Shown here: in pieces, positions 1 through 11,045 of the stretch | Numbering within the stretch: the stretch's first letter is position 1 | Layout of the letters: every line of letters begins with the position of its first letter | Source: RBG-13-68-16 sp050018455 | Lineage (GTDB): Bacteria > Acidobacteriota > Thermoanaerobaculia > Thermoanaerobaculales > Thermoanaerobaculaceae | Assembly: GCA_050018455.1 (NCBI GenBank) | Contig: JBEKAA010000008.1 | Span: 1-64,000, forward strand | Direction: 5' to 3' | Length of the DNA: 64,000 nucleotides | Program-made: the position numbers and the translations under genes | Notes under the pieces: model-generated | Seen by the model: the letters and a program-made list of their open reading frames with translations, nothing else | Told to the model about the DNA's origin: nothing | Databases searched by the model: none

Positions 1-2
1 GC

Positions 3-116
3 CTGCTTGTCGAGATCACCCGTGCCGAACTGGTGCGCATCCTCCGCCTGGAGATCGCGTACCCCGATCGCGGCAAGGGCCCGGTGTTCCAGCTCACGAG
101 CGATTCGCTGTTTTGA
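3..116 (+). CDS. C-terminal end of an unrecognised protein (cut by the window edge)
   Basis: An open frame runs from the left edge to a TGA at 114-116. The visible 37 residues are mixed hydrophobic and charged (beginning LLVEITRAEL, ending QLTSDSLF), unlike the Arg/Ser-rich shadows of the other two frames. No family can be named from this fragment. The next gene starts 194 bp downstream, so the two are probably separate transcription units. Confidence 0.5.
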   Translation: MLVEITRAELVRILRLEIAYPDRGKGPVFQLTSDSLF

Positions 117-310
117 CCTTTCGAGCCCGTGCGCGCTTGACGGAGTACCCCTATCCGGGCCTTTCCTCAACAACAGCTCTGCCGTGGTTCATCGCCCTCT
201 TGAGGTGCGCCGGCCTGCGGCGCGGCAGATTCGCTGTACCATGGTATGGGACCGCCCACACAAACTGTTGCCCCTCGAGGGGAGACAGCCGCGAAAAGAA
301 GGGGGACGCT

Positions 311-940
311 GTGGCCACGAAGATCGATCTCAAGAAAGACCTGAAGCGTTTCTACGCGCCATCGGCAACCGCAATCGAGGTAATCAATGTGCCGGAGTTC
401 AACTTCGTGATGATCGACGGCTACATGGAGCCGAGTGAGCGGCCGGCGACGTCGGTCGCCTTCCAGAATGCGGTTGCCGCGCTGACCGGCGTGTCCTTCA
501 CGCTCAAGTCCATGTCCAGAGAAAGGACGCGCAACCCCGTTGACTACGCCGTGATGGCGCTCGAGGCGTTGTGGTGGGTGGACTCGGGCAACTTCGACTT
601 CCAGGCCACGGCGCGCTGGCGCTGGACGCTCATGGTCATGCAGCCGAAGCACATCACCGAAACGATGTTCGCCCGAGCTCTCCTTGACGCCAAGAAGAAA
701 ACCCCCACCGCGGTTGCAACTCGGCTGCGGTTCGGGCCTTTCGTCGAGGGGCTCTCGATCCAGACGATGCACGTCGGCCCGTACCATGAGGAGCCGCGAA
801 CGATGGCGCGTATGAGGACGTTTGCGTCGGAGAACGGCTATCGCTATCGCGGCAAGCACCACGAGATCTACCTGGGAGACCCGCGGAAGGCCAAACCCGA
901 GAAGCTGCGCACGATCTTGCGGCAACCCGTCGAGAAGTAG
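311..940 (+). CDS. GyrI-like small-molecule-binding domain protein
   Basis: A 209-residue protein. The GTG start is chosen because a purine-rich ribosome site (AAGAAGGGGG) lies just upstream and the family begins with a sequence like ATKIDLKKDLKRFY. The pattern VPEFNFVMIDG near residues 25-35 and the closing MHVGPYHEEP ... YRYRGKHHEIYLGDPRK segment are typical of stand-alone GyrI-like proteins, the ligand-binding fold also found at the C-terminus of AraC- and MerR-type multidrug regulators. There is no DNA-binding domain, so it is more likely a small-molecule-binding or hydrolysing cytosolic protein than a regulator. The ligand is unknown. It appears to be monocistronic. Confidence 0.8.
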   Translation: MATKIDLKKDLKRFYAPSATAIEVINVPEFNFVMIDGYMEPSERPATSVAFQNAVAALTGVSFTLKSMSRERTRNPVDYAVMALEALWWVDSGNFDFQATARWRWTLMVMQPKHITETMFARALLDAKKKTPTAVATRLRFGPFVEGLSIQTMHVGPYHEEPRTMARMRTFASENGYRYRGKHHEIYLGDPRKAKPEKLRTILRQPVEK

Positions 941-1132
941 CGCCTCTCGAATGGGTGGACAGCGCGCTCGCGCCGCACGTGCCCCAGGGCGGGTTTCAGC
1001 CGGTCCGGGGCGTCACAGCGGAATCCTGCGTGGCAGGGCTTCGTGGGCTCAGTGCTTCTTCCCGGCCTCGAATCGAGAAGGGGCAACAACCTCCGGGCAC
1101 GGTCAGGCCCTGTCCGGAGACCTCCGGATACC

Positions 1133-1160
1133 TTGACAGCGTCTCTCACAGGGCTATTCT
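1133..1160 (+). promoter_or_regulatory. Sigma70-type promoter of the first six-cysteine secreted protein
   Basis: TTGACA at 1133-1138 and TATTCT at 1155-1160, 16 bp apart. The same arrangement precedes the downstream paralogue, and the leader down to the start codon (including AATCATTCTT and TCGGCGTTT) is also conserved, supporting a real promoter copied with its gene. Confidence 0.6.
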
Positions 1161-1236
1161 CGGCCCGGGTCAGAAAGGAAAACCGTATCAATCATTCTTC
1201 TCGGGTCGGCGTTTCCTCAAAGAGGGAGGATCGAAG

Positions 1237-1836
1237 ATGAGCGGAAGACTGTCCGTTTCGTTCTGTCTCGCCATGGTGCTGGTCGCGCTTCAGGCCGCGG
1301 CCGCTCCGCCGGCTCAGAGCAAGCCGCCGGGAGTCCCGCCGCCGAGTGTCGCCACGCCGCCGAGCGTCGCCACGCCGACGCCGGGGTTCATCCAGGGGGT
1401 CAGCAAGCCGTTCACCCCGATCAACCTGCCGGTGTGCAACGTCGCAGGGACGCTGACCTTCGACGCGGCCTACAACGCGCAACACCCGCTCGTCGACCGC
1501 TACGCGGGATCCGTCACGTTCACCGCCGACATCGACCTCTGGGCCGTGACGATCTTCAACGAGATCGATGGTAGCCAGGGGTACCTGGGCAGCTGCAGCT
1601 GCTCCGGTTGCCCCAACGGCGGCGACAATCCGGCGACCGCCTGGGCCAACAGCAACTTCAAGCGGGGCGATAAGCGGGCGTACCAGCTCTCGTGCGCGTG
1701 GCCAACCGGAGGGCTGCCGCCAAACACAAACAAGCCGTTCCATTTCAAGTTCTGGATCTACTACTTCACGAACACCGGTGGCGCGTGGTCGCAGAAGCTG
1801 AACGCATCGTGCGGCGAGTTGACCCCGGCGAACTAG
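1237..1836 (+). CDS. Secreted six-cysteine protein of unknown function (copy 1)
   Basis: A 199-residue protein with a signal peptide (MSGRLSVSFCLAMVLVALQA, cleavage near AAAAP) followed by a Pro-rich linker of about 30 residues. The start follows a GGGAGGA ribosome site. The mature domain has six cysteines (LPVC; CSCSGC cluster; LSCAW; ASCGEL), all conserved in position in the adjacent paralogue. This suggests three disulfides and an extracytoplasmic location. The sequence GTLTFDAAYNAQHPLVDRYAGSV reads like a beta-rich domain. No family is recognised. The duplicated promoter implies the pair are expressed under the same conditions. Confidence 0.75.
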   Translation: MSGRLSVSFCLAMVLVALQAAAAPPAQSKPPGVPPPSVATPPSVATPTPGFIQGVSKPFTPINLPVCNVAGTLTFDAAYNAQHPLVDRYAGSVTFTADIDLWAVTIFNEIDGSQGYLGSCSCSGCPNGGDNPATAWANSNFKRGDKRAYQLSCAWPTGGLPPNTNKPFHFKFWIYYFTNTGGAWSQKLNASCGELTPAN

Positions 1837-1924
1837 AGCGACGAGCTAGACCCCCGACCCCCTGGGGGCGCCATCCGACCGCGCCCTGAGGCCTTCCGAC
1901 GCCGGCCGGGAGCCTCGAGGAATC

Positions 1925-1952
1925 TTGACAGCAGCTCTCAGGGGACTATCCT
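1925..1952 (+). promoter_or_regulatory. Sigma70-type promoter of the second six-cysteine secreted protein
   Basis: TTGACA at 1925-1930 and TATCCT at 1947-1952, again with 16 bp spacing. The flanking bases match the upstream copy closely, so the duplication included the regulatory region. Confidence 0.6.
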
Positions 1953-2028
1953 CGAACCTGGTCAGAGAGGGAGTTCCCATCAATCATTCTTTTCGGATCG
2001 GCGTTTTCTCACCGAGAGAGGACCGAAG

Positions 2029-2610
2029 ATGAGCGAAAGACTGTCTGTTTCGTGCTGTCTCGCCATGGTGCTGATCGCGCTTCAGGCCGCAGCCGCCCCA
2101 CCGGAGCTGAGCAAGCCGGCGGGAGCCCCGCCGCCGCCAATCGCCGTCACGCCGACGCCGATGATCTCGGCGGCCCACCCGCCGTTCACCCTTCCGGCGT
2201 GCACCGCCTCGGGGACGGTGACCTTCGACGCGGCCGACCATGCAAAGAACCCGTCCGTCGACCGGTACAGGGGATCGTGGACGCTCACCGCCAACCGCGA
2301 CCTCTGGGCCGTCACGATCTACACCATGATTTACCAAGACGGACCCCATGGGGCAGGCTTCCTCCGCGGCTGCGACTGCCCGGAGTGCCCCAACCAGGGC
2401 GGTAACAATCCGGCGACCGCTCCGCCCAACAGCAACTTCAAGCGGCTCGAGACCCGGACATACCAGATCTTGTGCTCGTGGCCAAACGGGGGCTATACGA
2501 TATCCCCACCATTCCGTTCCGAGATCGACATCAATTACTTCACGAAGACCGATCGCGCCCAATGGCAGAAGGGTGGGGCAGCGTGCGGCAATTTGACGTT
2601 CGTGAAGTAG
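2029..2610 (+). CDS. Secreted six-cysteine protein of unknown function (copy 2)
   Basis: A 193-residue paralogue of the protein encoded just upstream. It has a near-identical signal peptide (MSERLSVSCCLAMVLIALQ), a Pro-rich linker, and the same six cysteines in the mature part (LPAC; GCDCPECPNQGG; ILCSW; AACGNL). The motif RDLWAVTIY and the segment NPATAPPNSNFKR are also shared. The central loops have diverged, so the duplication is not very recent. Tandem copies of small secreted proteins can reflect dosage or diversification against an external partner. The function is unknown. Confidence 0.75.
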   Translation: MSERLSVSCCLAMVLIALQAAAAPPELSKPAGAPPPPIAVTPTPMISAAHPPFTLPACTASGTVTFDAADHAKNPSVDRYRGSWTLTANRDLWAVTIYTMIYQDGPHGAGFLRGCDCPECPNQGGNNPATAPPNSNFKRLETRTYQILCSWPNGGYTISPPFRSEIDINYFTKTDRAQWQKGGAACGNLTFVK

Positions 2611-2978
2611 AGACGATGGCATAGACCGCCGGCCGCGGTGAGCGCCGCGCTTCCTCACGGTGTCGCATCCGGGCAGGGGGCGTCGTGCCGATACCGGCGG
2701 CTCGCCTCCGTTCGTTGGGCGGGCGCATCCCGAGCGGGAGTAGCCCCGGCCGCGGAGAGCGGGCAGGTCCAGAAGAGGAGTAAACTGAACTCCTTGGGGG
2801 GCTCGTCAACGAGCAGGACGCAGGTGCGGGAAGTCGTTACCGAACAGCCATCCATGCGGCAGCGTGCCCACGGGCTAAGAACCCGGATGGCCGGCTGGAA
2901 CGCTGGGACGGGACGGCGTGCCAGGGCGGTTTCGGCAGGAGGTGTGTCGTAGCTCTCCCGCTGATCATCCAGGGTGGC
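2611..2978. other. Intergenic region with the nitronate monooxygenase ribosome site
   Basis: No convincing gene is seen. The last part, from a TAA at 2781 onward, is open in the frame of the next gene but has no ATG, GTG or TTG. A strong Shine-Dalgarno (AGGAGGT, 2937-2943) lies 5 nt before a GTA codon at 2949. Confidence 0.5.
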
Positions 2979-4388
2979 ATGGGCGCCGGCGTGTCCAACT
3001 GGGTGCTGGCGCGGGCCGTGTCGCTGGAGGGCCAGCTCGGTGTCGTGTCCGGCACCGGCGCCGAAGCGATCATGGCGGGCCGCCTGCGCTCCGGCGACGA
3101 GGGCGGGCACACCCGCCGGGCGCTCGCCGCGTTCCCGGACCAGGAGGTCGCCCAGCGCATCCTCGCAGCCTACTTCGTCGAGAACCCCGCCAACCGCCGT
3201 TTCGCGAGGATGCCAAGGCAGCACGTGCTGCGTGAGCCTGTGGAGCTCATCCAGGACACTATCGCCGCCAACTTCATCGAGGTGTTCCTCGCTAAAGAAG
3301 GCCACGACAAACCGGTCGGCATCAACCTTCTGACCAAGATCCAGCTTCCGGTGCTTGCGAGTCTCTACGGCGCGATGCTGGCCGGCGTGGACGTCGTCGT
3401 CATGGGCGCCGGGATACCTCGCGAGGTTCCGGCCATCCTCGACGGGTTGGCGGGGCATAACGACGTCTCGATGACGTTGCAGGTCGAGGGTGCGACAGCC
3501 CAGGACGACTTCCGCGCTCAGCTTGCGCCTCGGAGCGTGCTGTGCGGCGCGTCGTGCGAGCTGCGGCGGCCGGACTTCTTTCCCATCGTGTCCTCCAACG
3601 TCCTCGCTCTGACGATGGCCAGAAAGGCGTCGGGCCGGGTCGACGGCTTCGTGATCGAGGGGCCGACGGCAGGCGGTCACAATGCGCCGCCGCGGGGCGG
3701 TACGACCCTCGACGTCGACCGGCAGCCGGTCTACGGGCCCAAGGATGCCGTGGACGTGGCGAAGATCCGCGATCTCGGGCTCCCCTTCTACCTCGCGGGC
3801 GGGTACGGCGAGTCGGGAAAGGTCAAGGAGGCGCTCGCCCTCGGCGCGGCGGGGGTGCAGGTGGGGACGCTGTTCGCCTTCTGCCGGGAGTCCGGCCTGC
3901 TGCGCTCGATCAAGGAGAAGGCTATCAGGGTGGCTTCGGAGGGACTCGGCAAGGTGATTACCGACACGTTCGCGTCGCCGACCGGATTCCCGTTCAAGGT
4001 CCTCAGCCTCGAGGGCACACTCTCGGACGTGGCCGAGTACCTCAAGCGCCCGCGCGTCTGCGACCTCGGGTTCCTTCGCCACATCTACAAGCGGGAGAAC
4101 GGCGAGGTCGGCTATCGCTGCCCGGCGGAGCCGGCCTCGAGCTGGCTGGCCAAGGGCGGCGCCCCGGAGGAGCTCGAGGGGCGCAAGTGCCTCTGCAGCG
4201 GGCTCCTGGCGAATTTGGGTTTTGCACCGGAGCGACGCGGAGGGTACGTGGAGCAGCCGCTGCTCACCGTTGGCGACTGTTTCAGGCAGCTCAAGTCGTT
4301 CCTCTCCGGGAAAGGCGAGGGCTACTCCGCTAAGGATGTCCTCGACTACCTCCTGCGGGATTGCAGCGGCGCACCGACCCCCGCATGA
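2979..4388 (+). CDS. Nitronate monooxygenase / 2-nitropropane dioxygenase-like FMN protein
   Basis: A 469-residue (beta/alpha)8 flavoprotein of the nitronate monooxygenase family, which oxidises alkyl nitronates with FMN and O2; related enoyl reductases share the fold. The visible motifs are GMGAGVSNW at the N-terminus, GINLLTKIQLP, MGAGIPREVP, GPTAGGHNAPPRGG around residue 240 (FMN-phosphate and active-site His region) and YLAGGYGESGKV. The C-terminus contains several Cys (GYRCPAEP, KCLCSG), as in the longer subgroup. ATG 2979 is the first standard start. The family N-terminus (LPLIIQGG) is encoded just upstream, so translation may begin earlier at a non-canonical codon near the AGGAGGT at 2937. 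It is monocistronic. Confidence 0.85.
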   Translation: MGAGVSNWVLARAVSLEGQLGVVSGTGAEAIMAGRLRSGDEGGHTRRALAAFPDQEVAQRILAAYFVENPANRRFARMPRQHVLREPVELIQDTIAANFIEVFLAKEGHDKPVGINLLTKIQLPVLASLYGAMLAGVDVVVMGAGIPREVPAILDGLAGHNDVSMTLQVEGATAQDDFRAQLAPRSVLCGASCELRRPDFFPIVSSNVLALTMARKASGRVDGFVIEGPTAGGHNAPPRGGTTLDVDRQPVYGPKDAVDVAKIRDLGLPFYLAGGYGESGKVKEALALGAAGVQVGTLFAFCRESGLLRSIKEKAIRVASEGLGKVITDTFASPTGFPFKVLSLEGTLSDVAEYLKRPRVCDLGFLRHIYKRENGEVGYRCPAEPASSWLAKGGAPEELEGRKCLCSGLLANLGFAPERRGGYVEQPLLTVGDCFRQLKSFLSGKGEGYSAKDVLDYLLRDCSGAPTPA

Positions 4389-4588
4389 GTCGGGGACAGG
4401 AAGGCGCACGTACCCCTTCCTCCATCTCAAACAGGCACCGATCCGGTTTTGGTTGAACCTTGTCCGGCGCTCCCCTGAGTAGTGATCTGCGGCGCGACGA
4501 GGCGCCCCGCTTGCGGGGCTGCGACACGATCCCATCGTCGGACAGGCCGGATCAGTGTTTGGGTCAGGCCCCTCATGATTGATGCGGG
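4389..4588. other. Intergenic region between convergent genes, with a GC hairpin
   Basis: No gene is seen. A perfect inverted repeat GCCCCGC-TT-GCGGGGC lies at 4504-4519. It has no T-run, so it is at best a weak bidirectional terminator. Confidence 0.35.
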
Positions 4589-4837
4589 CTAGTATGCGCC
4601 GGCGGCGCGGAGGATCTTGGCCGCCTCCGGGCATGCCCCCGCCTCCTGGAGGATCGTCATACCCGGCGCACGCTGATACGTCAGGCTGGCCTTGGCGTCC
4701 ACCAGGGCCTTGACCACGCGCAGCTGGCACATCATCACGGCCCAGTTGAACACCGGGGTGCCGTACTGGTCGCGCCCGTTGGGATCGGACCCGAGCTTGA
4801 TGAGCTTGAGCGCCTGCTCCTCGTCCTTCTGCATCAT
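4589..4837 (-). CDS. Ankyrin-repeat fragment, probably a truncated or frameshifted gene
   Basis: 82 residues with about two ankyrin units (KLIKLGSDPNGRDQYGTPVFNWAV, written here as one unit of the consensus, then a second ending AAKILRAAGAY). Ankyrin repeats bind other proteins. The first standard start is ATG 4837, but the same frame upstream encodes LSLTPLLVQA, the first half of an ankyrin unit, with no start codon before a stop at 5018-5020. A neighbouring frame in the same interval reads like real protein (DAEVVLAETYRVALDKIRAF). A full gene was probably broken by a frameshift at about 4930. It lies just downstream of glgX on the same strand. Confidence 0.45.
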   Translation of the reverse strand: MMQKDEEQALKLIKLGSDPNGRDQYGTPVFNWAVMMCQLRVVKALVDAKASLTYQRAPGMTILQEAGACPEAAKILRAAGAY

Positions 4838-5029
4838 CGCCTGGACCAGCAGCGGCGTGAGCGACAGTCGACCCCCGACCGGGCTGAGGGCGATGGGCCG
4901 GTGTGAGGGGCGGCGACCGATGGCGAGGAGTGCCGGCGCCCCGCCAGCGGAACGCGCGGATCTTGTCGAGGGCGACGCGGTAGGTCTCGGCGAGTACCAC
5001 CTCGGCGTCGGCGCGGCCTACGCACGACG

Positions 5030-7168
<2,139 letters not shown>

Positions 7169-7269
7169 CCGCCCTCCGTCCCCAGACCGATTCGAGTATA
7201 CGGCGCCGGCCGCGCGGCACGTGAGCCTGTCGGCTTCGAAGCTGTACCGGGGCGGCGGACCTCCGTACC

Positions 7270-8577
7270 ATGGGTGCGCGGAGAACGGGTTTGAGCAGCG
7301 CTTCAGGTTTCACGACGACGCTTCACGGGGAGCACCTGCTCTCGCACGATGGGCGACGCCTGTTCCTGACGAGGATCGCCCGGTTGTTCGCCTACGGCTT
7401 CCTGTCCGTTGTGCTGGTGCTCTACCTGGTCGCGGCGGGACTCTCGGAGGCGCGCGTCGGGCTACTGCTCACGCTCACGCTGCTGGGCGACACCGCGATC
7501 TCGCTGGGTCTTACCACCACCGCCGACCGGTTCGGGCGGCGGCGGACGTTGATCGCCGGGGCGGGTCTGATGCTCCTGGCGGGCGTGGTCTTCGCGATGA
7601 CCGGGAACTTCGTCCTCCTGCTGGCGGCCGCGACGGTCGGGGTCATCAGCCCGAGCGGGAACGAGGTCGGACCTTTCCTCGCGGTCGAACAGGCTGCCCT
7701 CTCGCAGGTCGTGCCGGGTCGGGAGCGCACCCGCGTCTTCGCCTGGTACAACCTGGTGGGCTCGTTCGCGACGGCGCTCGGCTCGCTGGCCGGAGGGGCT
7801 CTCAGTCAGGGCCTCCAGGGGGCCGGCGTGACGGCGCTTGGGAGCTACCGCGCCGTCGTGGTCGGCTACGCGGCGTTCGGCGCGCTGCTGGCGGTCCTGT
7901 TCGCCGGGCTCTCCCGCTCCGTGGAGGCGCCGGCCTCGGCAGCGGGAGCGCCATCGACCCGACTCTTCGGCCTGTACCGCTCCCGCGGCGTGGTGGCGAG
8001 GCTCGCAGGACTGTTCTCGCTCGACGCGTTCGCGGGCGGCTTCGTGGTCCAGAGCATCGTGGCGTACTGGTTCCACCTCCGGTTCGCCGTAGAACCCGCG
8101 CTTCTCGGCGGCATCTTCTTCGGCGCAAACCTCCTTGCGGGGCTTTCCGCGCTCCTTGCGGTGCGCGTCGCCGCACGGATCGGACTGGTCAACACGATGG
8201 TCGTCACGCACCTGCCGTCGAACGTGCTGCTCTTTCTCGTGCCCCTGATGCCGACGCTGCCGCTTGCGGTCGCGGTGCTGCTGCTGCGGTTCTCGATCTC
8301 GCAGATGGACGTGCCCACGAGGCAGTCCTACACGATGGCCGTGGTGAGCGCGGACGAGCGCTCGGCCGCGGCAGGGGTGACGGGCGTGGCCCGCACGAGC
8401 GGGGCGGCGCTCTCCCCGGCGATCGCGACGCCGCTCCTCGCCAACCCCGCACTGATGGGGCTGCCGTTCTTCCTCGCGGGCGGGCTCAAGATTGTCTACG
8501 ACCTGTTGCTCTGGCGGAGCTTCCGCGGTGCGAGTGAGGACGGTGCGACCGCCGATCCGCATGCGGCGAGGAAGTAG
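7270..8577 (+). CDS. Major facilitator superfamily transporter
   Basis: 435 residues with about 12 hydrophobic segments and the MFS loop signature after helix 2 (TTTADRFGRRRTLIAG, about residues 77-92). An acidic-proline loop follows (SPSGNEVGPFLAVEQAAL, residues about 128-145), and a second half begins near residue 240. It belongs to the proton-coupled drug/metabolite exporter-like MFS. The substrate cannot be told from sequence. The ATG at 7270 is used; the conserved part begins near LFLTRIARL, so the true start might be slightly downstream. It is alone on its strand and divergent from glgX. Confidence 0.85.
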   Translation: MGARRTGLSSASGFTTTLHGEHLLSHDGRRLFLTRIARLFAYGFLSVVLVLYLVAAGLSEARVGLLLTLTLLGDTAISLGLTTTADRFGRRRTLIAGAGLMLLAGVVFAMTGNFVLLLAAATVGVISPSGNEVGPFLAVEQAALSQVVPGRERTRVFAWYNLVGSFATALGSLAGGALSQGLQGAGVTALGSYRAVVVGYAAFGALLAVLFAGLSRSVEAPASAAGAPSTRLFGLYRSRGVVARLAGLFSLDAFAGGFVVQSIVAYWFHLRFAVEPALLGGIFFGANLLAGLSALLAVRVAARIGLVNTMVVTHLPSNVLLFLVPLMPTLPLAVAVLLLRFSISQMDVPTRQSYTMAVVSADERSAAAGVTGVARTSGAALSPAIATPLLANPALMGLPFFLAGGLKIVYDLLLWRSFRGASEDGATADPHAARK

Positions 8578-8639
8578 CTGACCGGGGCGCCCGACCCCGG
8601 GCAGGGTCCCCTGGTACCATGTCGGGCGGAGAAAATGCC

Positions 8640-9086
8640 ATGTTGATCGCATCGCTCCTACTCGCTGCCGCAGCGGGCCCCCCGCCCGCCCCTGTCTGCG
8701 TCGTGCCGGATGGTGCCCGACTCCAGCTCGAGCTCGCGCTGACGGAGCAAGAGAAACGGACGGGCCTGATGTTCCGGGACGCCCTGGCGGCCGACCGCGG
8801 CATGTTCTTTCCCTTCGAAAGCGACGGGATCTTCTCATTCCATATGAAGAACACGCTCATCCCGCTGGACATCGTCTGGCTCGACGCGGCGGGCAGGGTC
8901 GCCGAGGTCCTCCCGGACGCCCCGCCGTGCCGGTCCAACCCTTGTCCGATGTACAGAAACACGAAGAAGGCACGCACGGTCCTGCTGGTCAACGCCGGGT
9001 ATTCGCGGACGCATGGTGTCGTCCCGGGCGCCCAATTGGTTTTCGAAAACGTGCCGGACTTCGCGGTCGGTCGGCCGCCGAAGTGA
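8640..9086 (+). CDS. DUF192 family secreted protein
   Basis: 148 residues with a short signal peptide (MLIASLLLAAAAG). The DUF192 hallmarks are LALTEQEKRTGLMFRDAL, MFFPF, FHMKNTLIPLDIVWLD and a closing NAGYSRTHGVVPGAQLVF. The family is small, secreted or periplasmic, and of uncertain function. The start at 8640 is preferred over an in-frame ATG at 8619 because GGCGGAG lies upstream and the signal peptide begins immediately. The gene ends 25 bp before the convergent membrane protein gene. Confidence 0.85.
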   Translation: MLIASLLLAAAAGPPPAPVCVVPDGARLQLELALTEQEKRTGLMFRDALAADRGMFFPFESDGIFSFHMKNTLIPLDIVWLDAAGRVAEVLPDAPPCRSNPCPMYRNTKKARTVLLVNAGYSRTHGVVPGAQLVFENVPDFAVGRPPK

Positions 9087-9111
9087 CCGGCGCCATCGCG
9101 GGCGAGCGCGG

Positions 9112-10926
9112 TCACGGAACCCTGTAGACGTCGACGCCGTCGCGCGTTCCGACGAGCTCCAGCGATGCACGAAGTGCGAGTGTCCGTTGCAGCTGCGCGG
9201 GGGTGGACGCGAGCGGGAGCAGGGATTCCCGCGAACCACCGCCGTACCCCGGCGTGACGACGAGCAGGCGGACCTTCTCGGCCTGCAGACGGCGCAGCAC
9301 CTCGCCGCCGTCTCCGGCGCGCTCGATCCACTCCTGGAGCGGTGGCTTGATCATCATCCCCTCGGCGATCCAAGGCCGGTCGAAGTACATCAAGGCGGGG
9401 AAGTCGAGCGCCATCACGCGGCCTCCCGGCGCCTGCGCATTGACGAGCCGCACTGCCCGCCAGCCGGGAATGTAGCGGCTGCAAAACCCGTCGCGGTCGA
9501 GGCGGCCGGCGAGGTAGTCGAATGGTCGTTGGTACGTGAGCACGAACGAGAGACCCGTCGCGAAGGCCGGGACAAGGGCCGCCACGGCGGCCCAGAGCGC
9601 GAGCCGCCAACGGACACGGGCGACTGCAATCGCCCCCAGCGCCGCGAGGCAGAGGAACATCGGCATCAAGTAGCGAGTCGGCGGCCGGAACCAGAACCCC
9701 AGAACCAAGGTGAACGCGACCGGTGCTGCAAGGAGCCTCAACCTGCGGTCGCGGACGGCCAAGACGAGCGCGAGCATCGCGAGCAGATTGTGCCAGCCCG
9801 CGATCTCGTCGGCGCTCGCCCGCTCCTGGACCGCGCCCCAGGTGATTCCCAGGAAGCCGGTGGATGGGGGATGGTAGTGAGTGGTCAGTTTCACTCTTTC
9901 GGTGCTGACGCCTTGAATCGGCAGCCCAACCAGCCCTCGACCGAGAGGGAAGAATGGATCCCCGGTGCTGAGCGTGTTGCGCACCGCAAAGGGCGCCAGA
10001 ACGATGGCCACTGGAATCAGCATCGATGCTGAAGCCTGTAGGGCGCGCTTTCTTCCGGCCAAGAGGACCACCACCACTACCACCCCGGCGACGAACGGGG
10101 CTGCCGTCAGCCTCGTTCCCAAGGCGCCGCCGAGCGCGCAGCCAACGAGCGCCGGCGAAGCGCCCGCTCCGGCCAGGAGCAGCGCGACGGCGCAGTGGAA
10201 CGCCGCGAAGTGATCGACGAACGAGGTGGCTGCAACGGTGAGCACCAGGGGCGTTGCCGCCCACGCCAGCGGCGCGAGCAGTGCGGCCGCCCTGGACCTC
10301 GGGCCCCGGTAAACGACCGCGGCGAGGACGGCGAGCGTGCCAAGGAACATCCCGGTATGCAGGAACTTCGCCGTCTCCGCTCGACCCAGCTGAAGGCCGA
10401 GCAGGTACACCATTTCGGCGAGTTGCGGGAGGCCGCCGGTGAAGTCGTACTGATAGCGGAACACGCTGCCCGTGAGAATGAAGAGTTTCGGCAGCGCAAG
10501 GTGGTAGCGCATGCCGTCGGAGTCGCTTACCGGCAACAGGAGCTGCGGCCCCAGCGCGGCGAGGACGAGCAGTAGTACCGTCGCAAGCCATGGCTGCGAG
10601 CGGGCGAGCAGCCACGCCGCCCGGGCCCACCGGTTGAAGGCTCGTGCGTAGCTGCGCCATGTCCGCAACGACTGCAGCAGCAGGACCGCCAGCAGCGGCA
10701 GAGTCGCCCGAGTCCCGACCAGCGACCCGACAACCCAGCTTCCCGACCCGACTGCCGTGACACCGACCGAGAGGGCCAGCGGCAGCGAAAGTCGGGCGCG
10801 GCCGCGTGTGCGTGCGGGGAGCAGCGAGAAGCCGATGAGCCCGCACGAGAGAAACAGCGCGGCGGCGACCAGCGCGTCGCCGGCCGCCGTTGCGAGCGTC
10901 CCTCCCAACAGGGCCCATCCTGTCAC
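9112..10926 (-). CDS. Polytopic membrane protein, glycosyltransferase-39/ArnT-like
   Basis: 604 residues with about a dozen transmembrane helices. The first large loop contains SDSDGMRYHLALPK (about residues 150-165), the acidic-loop position typical of GT-C glycosyltransferases that use polyprenyl-phosphate sugars. A C-terminal soluble domain (about 500-604) ends in DVYRVP. The start at GTG 10926 is chosen because GAGGAGG sits 5 nt upstream; an in-frame GTG at 10947 has no good site. The probable role is transfer of a sugar to lipid or protein at the periplasmic face. The substrate is unknown. A second, unrelated-looking GT-C protein lies at 20370-21872. Confidence 0.7.
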   Translation of the reverse strand: MTGWALLGGTLATAAGDALVAAALFLSCGLIGFSLLPARTRGRARLSLPLALSVGVTAVGSGSWVVGSLVGTRATLPLLAVLLLQSLRTWRSYARAFNRWARAAWLLARSQPWLATVLLLVLAALGPQLLLPVSDSDGMRYHLALPKLFILTGSVFRYQYDFTGGLPQLAEMVYLLGLQLGRAETAKFLHTGMFLGTLAVLAAVVYRGPRSRAAALLAPLAWAATPLVLTVAATSFVDHFAAFHCAVALLLAGAGASPALVGCALGGALGTRLTAAPFVAGVVVVVVLLAGRKRALQASASMLIPVAIVLAPFAVRNTLSTGDPFFPLGRGLVGLPIQGVSTERVKLTTHYHPPSTGFLGITWGAVQERASADEIAGWHNLLAMLALVLAVRDRRLRLLAAPVAFTLVLGFWFRPPTRYLMPMFLCLAALGAIAVARVRWRLALWAAVAALVPAFATGLSFVLTYQRPFDYLAGRLDRDGFCSRYIPGWRAVRLVNAQAPGGRVMALDFPALMYFDRPWIAEGMMIKPPLQEWIERAGDGGEVLRRLQAEKVRLLVVTPGYGGGSRESLLPLASTPAQLQRTLALRASLELVGTRDGVDVYRVP

Positions 10927-11045
10927 GATGGCCTCCTCTTCCAACACGGCGGCCGGAGCTGGAACAGGGTAACCCGATCGGGCCGTCTCGGGTCACGCTA
11001 GCGCGGACGTCCCGCCAAGCATAGCCGGGGGACGCACCGGGGAGG

